Source: Spirochaetales bacterium
GTDB taxonomy: Bacteria; Spirochaetota; Spirochaetia; SZUA-6; DRHE01
Assembly (NCBI GenBank): GCA_023136785.1
Contig: JAGLQP010000172.1
Span: forward strand, 1-5,163
Reading direction: 5' to 3'
Length of the DNA stretch: 5,163 nt
Shown: piece by piece, positions 1 to 5,163 of the stretch
Numbering within the stretch: position 1 is the stretch's first letter
Layout of the letters: every line of letters begins with the position of its first letter
Translations under genes and position numbers: made by a program
The notes under the pieces: generated by a model
Databases searched by the model: none
Told to the model about the DNA's origin: nothing
Seen by the model: only the letters and a program-made list of their open reading frames with translations

Positions 1-9
1 AATGATGTC

Positions 10-714
10 ATGACTGACATTCTTGCTCAGAAGGACTCGTATCTCAAAGAGTTTGAGGCTAGGATCACGGATGTAAACCGTGAAGAAGGGGCTGTCGCCC
101 TGGACAGAACGGCATTCTTCCCCGGAGGGGGAGGCCAACCCCACGATCTTGGCCGGCTTGCCGAAATACCTGTCGAACGGGTGAAGCGGCAGGGACTGTG
201 GATCTGGCACTGGCTGAAGACAGAGCCCCCGCAGGAAGGCGCAGTGGTTCAAGGGCGCATCGATTGGGAGCGCCGCTACCGCTTGATGCGCACTCACACG
301 GCGTTTCATATCCTCTGCGGAGTGGTCTGGCGGGATTATCAGGCTCTGGTAACCGGCGGCAACATGGAGGAGCTGCGGGGTCGTATGGATTTCGAATTCG
401 AAACCTTGCGTGGAGAGCTGGTCCACGAGATCGAGGAGAAGATCAACGCGGAAGTGGCGGCTGCCCGCCACGTACAGGTCAAGTTTCTTCCGCGGGAAGA
501 GGCGTTTAAGATCCCCGACCTGATTCGGACCAAAATCAACCTCCTTCCTCCCCAGATACAGGAGGTTCGGATTGTAGAGATCGAAGGGTTGGACCTCCAG
601 GCCGACGGAGGAACCCATGTAGCCAACACCAGCGAGGTAGGCGCTATCCGCATCAGCGGCTACAAGAGCAAGGGGAGAATCAACAAGCGGATAGAGCTGG
701 CCCTGGAGCCCTGA
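10..714 (+). CDS. alaX: Alanyl-tRNA editing protein, AlaX type (stand-alone editing domain)
   Basis: This 234-residue protein matches the free-standing editing domain related to that of alanyl-tRNA synthetase. The family hydrolyses Ser or Gly wrongly attached to tRNA-Ala in the cytoplasm. Visible motifs are the N-terminal glycine-rich signature (FFPGGGGQP, residues 36-44), the first zinc-ligand pair in HTAFH (His96, His100), and the second site in ADGGTHVANT (residues 198-207). In that second site Asp199 stands where the synthetase has Cys, followed by His203. The N-terminal beta-barrel-like part plus editing core gives the medium AlaX-M size, without the long C-terminal part of AlaX-L. ATG at 10 gives a family-like N-terminus (MTDILAQKDSYLKEFEA). 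The frame is still open to the window edge and any ribosome binding site lies outside, so a slightly earlier start cannot be excluded. The next gene follows after 101 bases on the same strand. The family call is firm; the exact editing specificity (Ser versus Gly) is not readable. Confidence 0.93.
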   Translation: MTDILAQKDSYLKEFEARITDVNREEGAVALDRTAFFPGGGGQPHDLGRLAEIPVERVKRQGLWIWHWLKTEPPQEGAVVQGRIDWERRYRLMRTHTAFHILCGVVWRDYQALVTGGNMEELRGRMDFEFETLRGELVHEIEEKINAEVAAARHVQVKFLPREEAFKIPDLIRTKINLLPPQIQEVRIVEIEGLDLQADGGTHVANTSEVGAIRISGYKSKGRINKRIELALEP

Positions 715-803
715 AGCCGCCTTTCGGTTGCCCCACTCTCTACCGGGTGACCAGCCCCCTGGATGGCTCCATCAGTTTGAGCGGGCTGTCTCCAACACCA
801 AAC

Positions 804-809
804 AAGGAG
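804..809 (+). promoter_or_regulatory. Shine-Dalgarno site that fixes the aminotransferase start at 816
   Basis: AAGGAG lies six bases before ATG 816. The longer in-frame alternative, GTG at 747, has no comparable site and would add 23 residues of low-complexity sequence ahead of the conserved N-terminus. The ATG at 816 is therefore preferred. Confidence 0.8.
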
Positions 810-815
810 AAATCG

Positions 816-2153
816 ATGGCCTATACGCAACCTCGGATAGTAGTTGATCCACCCGGACCAAAAGCGCAGGCTTGGATTCAGCGAGATGAGTCGATGCTCT
901 CCCCCTCCCTGACCCGCAGCTCCCAGCTGGTGGGTCTGCGGGCCGAAGGGGTATTCGTCGAGGACGTGGACGGCAACATATTTCTCGACTTTGGCTCCGG
1001 CATCGCAGTCACCGGTCTGGGGCACCGGCATCCCGATGTAATCGCCGCCGTCAAGAAGCAACTGGACCAGCTCATCTTCGTGAACAGCCTTGATTACTTC
1101 ACGGTCCCCCAGGTCGAGTACGCGGAGATGCTCTTCAAGGTAACCCCGGGGAACTTTCGGAAACGGGTCTTTTATTGCAACAGCGGCAGCGAGGCCATTG
1201 ACACCGCCATCAAGATGGCCAAGTGGCACACACGGAGGGCCTACGGCATCGGCTATATCAACGGTTTTCACGGCCGTACAATAGGGGCGGTCAGCTTCAC
1301 CACGACCGGCGCCCCGGCACGCCGGGGATTCGCTCCGATGTATCCGATCGGACATTTCGTACCCTACCCGTACTGCTACCGTTGCCTTTTCAACAGGGAG
1401 TATCCGAGCTGCGATCTGTACTGTATGAACTACTTGACCGATATCATGCTGAAGAAAATCACTCCAGCGGATGAAGTTGCCTTCATCCTGGTGGAACCAA
1501 TCCAGGGGGCGGGGGGCTACATCGTACCACCCAAGGAGTTCCTCCCCAGACTGCAGCAGATCTGTCGGGATCAGGGCATCCTGCTGATTCTAGATGAGGT
1601 GCAGTCCGGGTTCGGCAGAACCGGCAAGATGTTCGCTTCTCAAGCTTTCGGGATCGAGCCGGACATCATGGCCGTATCCAAAGCTCTTGCCCACGGCTTG
1701 CCCGCCGGTGCCGCCATAGCCCGAGCCGAGGTGATGAACTGGGAGCCCGGCGCTCATGAGGGAACCCTGAACGGCGGTCCGGTAATCATGGAGGCGGCCA
1801 AGGCGGTGTTACAGGTCATCGCGAAGGAAAAACTCCTGAAAAAGTCGGCGGAACAGGGAGCGTACCTGAAAGATCAACTTCTCCAGCTTCAGAAACGATA
1901 TCCTTTGATTGGGGATGTACGCGGTTTGGGGCTCATGGTCGGAATCGAGCTGATCAAAGACAGTCGGAAAACCCCGGCGCTGAAGGAACGAAACAAGCTT
2001 CTCGATGAGGCCTTCAAGAGGGGTCTGCTGCTCCTCGGTGCCGGAGAATCTTCGATCCGCCTGGCCCCGCCTCTGATCATCACACGGGAACAGATCGACA
2101 TCGGGCTATCTATAATTGAGGATTGTCTGAAGAGGATAACTTCCGGCCGCTGA
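816..2153 (+). CDS. Class III PLP-dependent aminotransferase (acetylornithine/4-aminobutyrate aminotransferase family)
   Basis: This 445-residue enzyme is a fold-type I, class III pyridoxal-phosphate enzyme. Conserved elements appear in order: the N-terminal RIVVDPPGPKA segment (from residue 7); NSGSEA (122-127), which holds the cofactor phosphate; GFHGRT (150-155) with the aromatic-His pair that stacks on the PLP ring; LDEVQSGFGRTG (259-270) with Asp260 for the pyridine nitrogen; and the catalytic Schiff-base lysine Lys289 in AVSKALAHG. The N-terminal segment and overall length resemble the archaeal group annotated as acetylornithine or GABA aminotransferase. Some Pyrococcus members of that group are amino-acid racemases, so the product could be an omega-aminotransferase or a racemase, and the substrate cannot be read from sequence. 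An unusual four-cysteine cluster (Cys187, Cys190, Cys199, Cys203) sits between the PLP-stacking and Asp motifs. The start rests on AAGGAG at 804-809. No separate promoter is convincing in the 101-base gap after alaX, so co-transcription is likely. Confidence 0.92.
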   Translation: MAYTQPRIVVDPPGPKAQAWIQRDESMLSPSLTRSSQLVGLRAEGVFVEDVDGNIFLDFGSGIAVTGLGHRHPDVIAAVKKQLDQLIFVNSLDYFTVPQVEYAEMLFKVTPGNFRKRVFYCNSGSEAIDTAIKMAKWHTRRAYGIGYINGFHGRTIGAVSFTTTGAPARRGFAPMYPIGHFVPYPYCYRCLFNREYPSCDLYCMNYLTDIMLKKITPADEVAFILVEPIQGAGGYIVPPKEFLPRLQQICRDQGILLILDEVQSGFGRTGKMFASQAFGIEPDIMAVSKALAHGLPAGAAIARAEVMNWEPGAHEGTLNGGPVIMEAAKAVLQVIAKEKLLKKSAEQGAYLKDQLLQLQKRYPLIGDVRGLGLMVGIELIKDSRKTPALKERNKLLDEAFKRGLLLLGAGESSIRLAPPLIITREQIDIGLSIIEDCLKRITSGR

Positions 2154-2185
2154 CGGTGAAAAAGATCAGCGTTCAGCACATATCC

Positions 2186-2644
2186 CTATTTCGACGGATA
2201 ACGGTGGCCTTCGATCCGAAGACTGTAACCCGGTCCTTGGCTTTCGAACAGATACTCCTGCGGGTCGTCAAGATCGTAGTCAGACTCATCCAGGGTCGTC
2301 TGCTGGTTGCTAACCTCGGCGCTTCGAGAAGGCGAAGGCTCGAGGCCCAACTGATCGGCTCTGGCCCGCTCAAGCGAACCGCTCTCTATCCCGGTCGGCT
2401 CAGGATAGGTCCCTTCGGGTTGCTGATAGTGTTCTCCGACCTGTCCGAAGGAAGGCATGGCCTGAAAGTAGAGCTGCTGGGGTGCGTACACCCAATCCAA
2501 GGCCATATAGGAGGAGGTCCCATCCTCCCCCTGTACACCGCATCCTGATAGAAATACAAACGCTATCAATCCCAGCATGATAAAAGGGAAAAAGAACTTT
2601 CGATCTGACCATTTCGGATGACTCCTCGGAAACAAAACATGCAC
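2186..2644 (-). CDS. Small secreted lipoprotein of unknown function (start uncertain, possible frameshift)
   Basis: I do not recognise this family. The frame encodes a lipoprotein signal peptide: basic residues (Arg15, Lys16), a hydrophobic stretch (about 17-32) and the lipobox LSGC with lipidation Cys35. The mature part is about 118 residues. It is rich in Tyr, Gln, Pro and Ser (LDWVYAPQQLYFQAMPSFG near its start) and has an acidic patch LDESDYDLDDPQE near the end. Glycine at +2 carries no inner-membrane retention signal, so an outer-membrane or cell-surface location is plausible. The start is a choice between GTG 2644 (GGAG six bases upstream, used here, 152 residues), GTG 2680 (no ribosome site, and upstream of the candidate promoter), and ATG 2612. 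ATG 2612 has GAGGAG nine bases upstream but lies one frame off, so it needs a one-base correction or slip. The gene lies 3' of the LOG gene on the same strand and converges on the aminotransferase. Confidence 0.6.
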   Translation of the reverse strand: MHVLFPRSHPKWSDRKFFFPFIMLGLIAFVFLSGCGVQGEDGTSSYMALDWVYAPQQLYFQAMPSFGQVGEHYQQPEGTYPEPTGIESGSLERARADQLGLEPSPSRSAEVSNQQTTLDESDYDLDDPQEYLFESQGPGYSLRIEGHRYPSK

Positions 2645-2660
2645 GTTTTGCTCCACCCAT

Positions 2661-2669
2661 TGTATAACA
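2661..2669 (-). promoter_or_regulatory. Candidate extended -10 promoter for the lipoprotein
   Basis: On the minus strand TGTTATACA reads as an extended -10 element: TG, one base, then TATACA against consensus TATAAT. No good -35 hexamer stands at the usual distance, which is acceptable for extended -10 promoters. Transcription would begin near 2654. That leaves about 10 bases of leader before GTG 2644 or about 42 before ATG 2612, and it would exclude the GTG at 2680 as a start. Confidence 0.4.
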
Positions 2670-2730
2670 CCAACGAACACCGGAACTGTTACCCGAGGTG
2701 CAGAGAAGCGGTACTATCTGATTTTTTCGT

Positions 2731-3306
2731 TTACTTCAGCTTGTCTATGTAGGTGATTTCTTTCTCTCTGATCCTGGCAATCAAGGTACGGGGGTCCCCT
2801 TCGATTACCAGGGTGTTTCTGTGGGCCGGTTTCAGAAATCCTTCCGCAACCATGTGGTCAATAAAATCGATCAATTTGCCGAAATAGTTTTGGATATCGA
2901 GCAGACCAATGGGCTTCAGATGTATGCCCAACTGATACCAGGTGTAGACTTCAAAAAACTCTTCTATCGTACCGATGCCGCCTGGGAGAATGATGAAGGC
3001 ATCGCTCAGTTCATACATCTTCGCCTTTCGTTCGTGCATATTCTCCACGACGTACAGCTTGGTAAGTTCGAGAGATTCGACCATCTCGTGAATCCGTTTG
3101 GGAATCACTCCGATCACCTCCCCCTGCCGGGCCAGTACGGTTCGGGCGAGCTCTCCCATCAGACCAACGCTGCCGCCTCCATAGACCAGGGTCAACCTGT
3201 TTGCGGCGAGAACGGTGCCGAGCCCCCGAACCTTCCTCCTGTATTCGGGATTGGCACCGAGGCTTGAGCCGCAAAAAACACAGATCCGCTTCAACGGGTT
3301 GTTCAT
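2731..3306 (-). CDS. LOG family protein (TIGR00730-type nucleotide 5'-monophosphate phosphoribohydrolase)
   Basis: This 191-residue cytoplasmic protein has the LOG/TIGR00730 Rossmann-like fold. Family members cleave the N-glycosidic bond of purine nucleoside 5'-monophosphates, releasing base and ribose 5-phosphate. In plants and some bacteria the substrate is a cytokinin riboside monophosphate. The signatures are complete: the N-terminal strand ICVFCGSS (8-15), the glycine-rich loop YGGGSVGLMG (42-51), MHERKAKM (90-97) with Arg93, and the catalytic and phosphate-binding PGGIGTIEE (108-116) with Glu115. The length is typical for the short LOG type. In most bacteria the role is nucleotide housekeeping, and nothing here points to hormone production. 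ATG 3306 gives the expected N-terminus but has no strong ribosome binding site, and a short inverted repeat lies directly before it. It is divergent from the membrane protein gene and upstream of the lipoprotein on the same strand. Confidence 0.93.
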   Translation of the reverse strand: MNNPLKRICVFCGSSLGANPEYRRKVRGLGTVLAANRLTLVYGGGSVGLMGELARTVLARQGEVIGVIPKRIHEMVESLELTKLYVVENMHERKAKMYELSDAFIILPGGIGTIEEFFEVYTWYQLGIHLKPIGLLDIQNYFGKLIDFIDHMVAEGFLKPAHRNTLVIEGDPRTLIARIREKEITYIDKLK

Positions 3307-3307
3307 A

Positions 3308-3322
3308 TAAGCTTTCAGCTTA
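3308..3322. repeat. Short inverted repeat directly upstream of the LOG start codon
   Basis: TAAGCT, a three-base spacer and AGCTTA form a perfect six-base inverted repeat ending one base before the LOG ATG. It occupies the place where a Shine-Dalgarno site would be expected. It could be an operator half-site pair or a tiny leader hairpin. At this size chance is a real explanation. Confidence 0.35.
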
Positions 3323-3365
3323 GTATGAGAGAACGGAGATGTCGAGGCGGCACCGAAGCCGGGTC

Positions 3366-3393
3366 TTGTAATGTTGGAGAATGCTGATAGAAT
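3366..3393 (+). promoter_or_regulatory. Candidate promoter for the membrane protein-sbcD-ATPase operon
   Basis: TTGTAA (3366-3371) and TAGAAT (3388-3393) are separated by 16 bases. A TG dinucleotide one base before the second hexamer makes an extended -10. Matches to consensus are 4 of 6 and 5 of 6. The predicted start near 3400 leaves a very short leader, with the ribosome site almost at the transcript end, which lowers confidence. If real, it rules out the upstream ATG at 3371 as start of the membrane protein. Confidence 0.4.
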
Positions 3394-3399
3394 AGCGGC

Positions 3400-3407
3400 A
3401 AGGAAGG
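3400..3407 (+). promoter_or_regulatory. Shine-Dalgarno site that fixes the membrane protein start at 3413
   Basis: AAGGAAGG ends five bases before ATG 3413; its AAGGA part is eight bases away. The in-frame ATG at 3371, which would add 14 residues, has no such site. Confidence 0.7.
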
Positions 3408-3412
3408 TGTCG

Positions 3413-3886
3413 ATGGACCGCTACGAAAAGCTCTTCGATGCGGTAGGGTGGCTCGGTTTCGCCCTGCTGAGTCCGGTAGCCCTATACGTGTTCAAGGTTC
3501 AACCCGCCGTGCAGCTCATGGATACGAAACTCGGGTTTGCCGGTGAGCCTATGTTTTGGGTCCTGCTTACCTTCGGGCTCGTGTTGCTGAGGATCTTCTT
3601 CGGAGGCGAGCAGATCATCCTGCCTCTGTTCCTCGGTTTCGCCGCAGGCTTTCTTCTCCTGTCTCTGGTGGCAAGAATCAACTTCATGGGCTGGTTCTGG
3701 AGACCCGCCACTCAGCTGTTCTTTTTCCGGAACGACAGACTTACCTTCGTGGTCGGCTCGGCCGTGTTGTTCTTTGGGTTGATCTTCAGCTATTTTCGCA
3801 GGCTGAGCCTGCTTGTTCAGATGCTCGTTCTGATTCTCCTTCCGATGCTCATTCTGCTTGCGGTTAACGCAATCGCATCGATGTAA
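3413..3886 (+). CDS. Five-helix integral membrane protein of unknown function
   Basis: I do not recognise a family. The 157-residue protein is almost entirely hydrophobic, with five probable transmembrane helices at about residues 13-27, 47-63, 68-87, 110-127 and 133-155. There is no cleavable signal peptide and no large soluble domain. Charged residues cluster at the N-terminus (MDRYEKLFD) and in short loops: RIFFGGEQ (60-67), WRPATQLFFFRNDR (96-109) and YFRR (127-130). The two basic loops at 97-109 and 129-130 flank the fourth helix. The gene starts the operon with the SbcD-type nuclease, 18 bases upstream of it, and is divergent from the LOG gene. The context suggests co-expression with DNA-end processing genes, but nothing in the sequence links its activity to DNA. 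The stated start rests on AAGGAAGG at 3400-3407. Confidence 0.85.
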   Translation: MDRYEKLFDAVGWLGFALLSPVALYVFKVQPAVQLMDTKLGFAGEPMFWVLLTFGLVLLRIFFGGEQIILPLFLGFAAGFLLLSLVARINFMGWFWRPATQLFFFRNDRLTFVVGSAVLFFGLIFSYFRRLSLLVQMLVLILLPMLILLAVNAIASM

Positions 3887-3904
3887 CTTCAGATTCCCGA
3901 CGAT

Positions 3905-4963
3905 ATGCGCATTGCGATCACAGCGGATCTACACCTCAGGGAAAGTCATCCCGAACGTCTGGAAAACTTTGAGATCCTCATCGATCAGCTTCTTTCTCAA
4001 GGGATCCGCATCCTGATCATCGCCGGAGATCTCTTCGATTGGGCGGATCGCAGCTTCGCTCAGGTAGACAGTCTGGCCGGCCGTTTTCCACACCTTCACC
4101 TGCTGATTATCCCCGGAAACCACGACTCAGAACTAAAGAGTGATTTTTTTGCATCTGCAAACATCCAAGTGTTCTCCCAGCCAACCTTAAAACGTATCGA
4201 TCATCGTCCGATTCTGTTTCTTCCCTACAGAGACGGATCGACGATGGGCCAGGTGATCGCCACCTCCGAGGTATCCGGGCATCTGAAAGCCCGTCAGTGG
4301 GTCCTGATCTCCCACGGTGATTTTTCCGCCCCCAGGCGGGATGCGAATGGACGGGAGAGGGGATACTTCCCCTTGACTCGGGGAGATTTGGCGCGTTTCC
4401 AGCCAGCCGGAGTGATCCTCGGTCATATCCACGCCCCCTCCGGCATAGACGAAGAAGTTGTCAGTCCCGGCTCACCCTATCCGATCACCGCTGATGAATA
4501 CGGTCGGCGCCGCATCCTGCTTCTCGATACTGACACCGCCGCACTTCAAGAGTTGTACCTCGAGCATCCTCCCGTCTATCTGCGGTCGGAAATATTGGTG
4601 CTCCCCGATGATCGAGAGGAGGAACAGATTCGAACACAGCTAACAAACCAGCTGCTGGACTGGGAAAAAACCTCCAAGGGTCAGGAGTTTTTAAAAGGAC
4701 TCGTTTTACACGTGGGAGTCAAGGGATACACCTCCTCGCGGCGCAACGTTCAGAGATCCATAGAAACCTTCCTTTCGGAAAGACAGATTTCCTGCGGTAC
4801 TGTCGATTTGGAGAACTTGCAGATCAGCGACAGTGAAGACCTGTCAGCCCTGGCCAACAAGGTTCGGGAGGGGGTCTCTCGGCTGAAACTCAAGGAAGAG
4901 GAAGGGGAGAGCCTGAGAGCGGCTGTACTGGAGAAAGCCCTGAAAATCGTGTACGGGACCTGA
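3905..4963 (+). CDS. sbcD: SbcD/Mre11-type metallophosphoesterase nuclease
   Basis: This 352-residue protein carries all five metal-binding motifs of the SbcD/Mre11 calcineurin-like phosphoesterases: ADLH (Asp8, His10), GDLFD (Asp42, Asp45), GNHD (Asn72, His73, Asp74), SHGD (His137) and GHIH (His174, His176). The family uses two Mn ions to cut DNA ends and hairpins with an SbcC/Rad50 ATPase partner, and the next gene encodes one. After the catalytic core come a beta-rich capping region (about 180-240) and a charged helical C-terminus (about 305-350, with KLKEEEGE) where Mre11-like proteins bind the Rad50 coiled coil. The protein is somewhat shorter than the E. coli enzyme of about 400 residues. 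ATG 3905 gives the expected MRIAITADLHL N-terminus but lacks a clear ribosome site, so translational coupling with the membrane protein 18 bases upstream is possible. The family call is secure; orthology to true SbcD rather than another nuclease of this family is inferred. Confidence 0.9.
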   Translation: MRIAITADLHLRESHPERLENFEILIDQLLSQGIRILIIAGDLFDWADRSFAQVDSLAGRFPHLHLLIIPGNHDSELKSDFFASANIQVFSQPTLKRIDHRPILFLPYRDGSTMGQVIATSEVSGHLKARQWVLISHGDFSAPRRDANGRERGYFPLTRGDLARFQPAGVILGHIHAPSGIDEEVVSPGSPYPITADEYGRRRILLLDTDTAALQELYLEHPPVYLRSEILVLPDDREEEQIRTQLTNQLLDWEKTSKGQEFLKGLVLHVGVKGYTSSRRNVQRSIETFLSERQISCGTVDLENLQISDSEDLSALANKVREGVSRLKLKEEEGESLRAAVLEKALKIVYGT

Positions 4964-4969
4964 ATATCG

Positions 4970-5163
4970 GTGAAAGCAAAGCCTGAACACATACGCCTGG
5001 AAACCGTGGAGATCAACACCGCCGGTCCCATTGCCGGCTTCCGCGAGACCATGGCACCGTTGACCCTGATCTACGCCCGCAATGAACGCGGCAAGACCAC
5101 GATCGTCGAGAATCTGATCGCCTGCCTGTTTCGGGAACGCAAAGACGGGTTGCATCCGTCGTT
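4970..5163 (+). CDS. SbcC/Rad50/SMC-like ATPase, N-terminal fragment cut by the window end
   Basis: Sixty-four codons plus two bases are present and the frame is open at the edge. The protein begins HIRLETVEINTAGPIAGF, matching the first strands of SbcC/Rad50-like P-loop ATPases, followed by LTLIYARNERGKTTIVENL. The latter is a Walker A loop ending in Gly41-Lys42-Thr43. The first glycine of the usual GxxxxGK(T/S) is replaced by Ala36. GTG 4970 is the first possible start: the frame is closed by the sbcD stop just before it and only six bases separate the genes, so translation is probably coupled. The partner gene and position argue for the Rad50-like subunit that opens DNA ends for the nuclease. 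The signature, coiled coil, zinc hook and Walker B parts lie beyond the window, so the exact subfamily is unknown. Confidence 0.8.
   Translation, partial: MKAKPEHIRLETVEINTAGPIAGFRETMAPLTLIYARNERGKTTIVENLIACLFRERKDGLHPS

Noticed and set aside
715..815. Promoter or terminator between alaX and the aminotransferase
   Set aside because: Only a four-base CCAG/CTGG stem and a poor TTGAGC hexamer without a fitting -10 are visible. Nothing rises above chance.
747..815. GTG 747 as the aminotransferase start
   Set aside because: It lacks a ribosome site and adds a non-conserved 23-residue leader, whereas ATG 816 has AAGGAG at the right distance.
660..1355. Minus-strand 231-codon open frame opposite alaX and the aminotransferase
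   Set aside because: It is an antisense shadow of two well-supported genes and its protein shows no recognisable motif.
2154..2185. Shared bidirectional terminator between the convergent stop codons
   Set aside because: The 32 bases contain no stem followed by a T-run on either strand.
2123..2548. Plus-strand 141-codon open frame opposite the lipoprotein
   Set aside because: It begins inside the aminotransferase end, has no ribosome site, and its protein is compositionally odd with no motif. The minus-strand frame has a lipobox signal peptide and explains the region better.
2701..2730. T-run at 2721-2727 as a terminator
   Set aside because: The run is on the plus strand, where no gene precedes it. 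The hairpin before it is at best CAGA/TCTG with a 12-base loop, and for the minus-strand LOG gene the run reads as A.
3322..3327. CATACT on the minus strand as a -10 for the LOG gene
   Set aside because: The nearest -35-like TCGACA is only 12 bases upstream and the leader would be about nine bases. Support is too weak to annotate.

Overview
The window is a compact piece of a bacterial chromosome, at roughly 55% G+C by eye. It holds six genes and the beginning of a seventh, with no visible RNA genes, mobile elements, CRISPR arrays or long repeats. A bacterium is indicated by Shine-Dalgarno sequences before several starts, sigma70-like extended -10 promoters and a lipobox lipoprotein. I cannot fix the phylum. 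The aminotransferase and the stand-alone tRNA-editing protein belong to families shared between archaea and deep-branching or anaerobic bacteria. A spirochaete or another diderm lineage would fit, but this is a weak guess.

Layout. (1) Positions 10-2153, + strand: an AlaX-type alanyl-tRNA editing protein, then 101 bases downstream a class III PLP-dependent aminotransferase (start chosen at 816). (2) Positions 2186-3306, - strand: a LOG-family nucleotide phosphoribohydrolase, then a small lipoprotein of unknown function with its own candidate promoter. This pair converges on the aminotransferase with only 32 bases between stop codons. (3) Positions 3413-5163, + strand, divergent from the LOG gene: a five-helix membrane protein of unknown function, an SbcD/Mre11-type nuclease, and the first 64 codons of an SbcC/Rad50-like ATPase that runs off the window end. 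The tight spacing (18 and 6 bases) argues for one operon with a candidate promoter at 3366-3393.

How the genes work together. The nuclease and ATPase probably form an SbcCD-like complex that processes DNA ends or hairpins. The membrane protein ahead of them is unexplained. AlaX clears Ser or Gly wrongly attached to tRNA-Ala. Its aminotransferase neighbour belongs to a family whose archaeal members include amino-acid racemases, so a shared theme of alanine/serine metabolism is possible but unproven.

Points most worth a second look: the ambiguous, possibly frameshifted start of the lipoprotein; the replaced first glycine in the Walker A motif of the ATPase; the four-cysteine cluster inserted in the aminotransferase; and the membrane protein tied to the SbcCD-like pair. 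I see no clear evidence of a wholly new system in this window.
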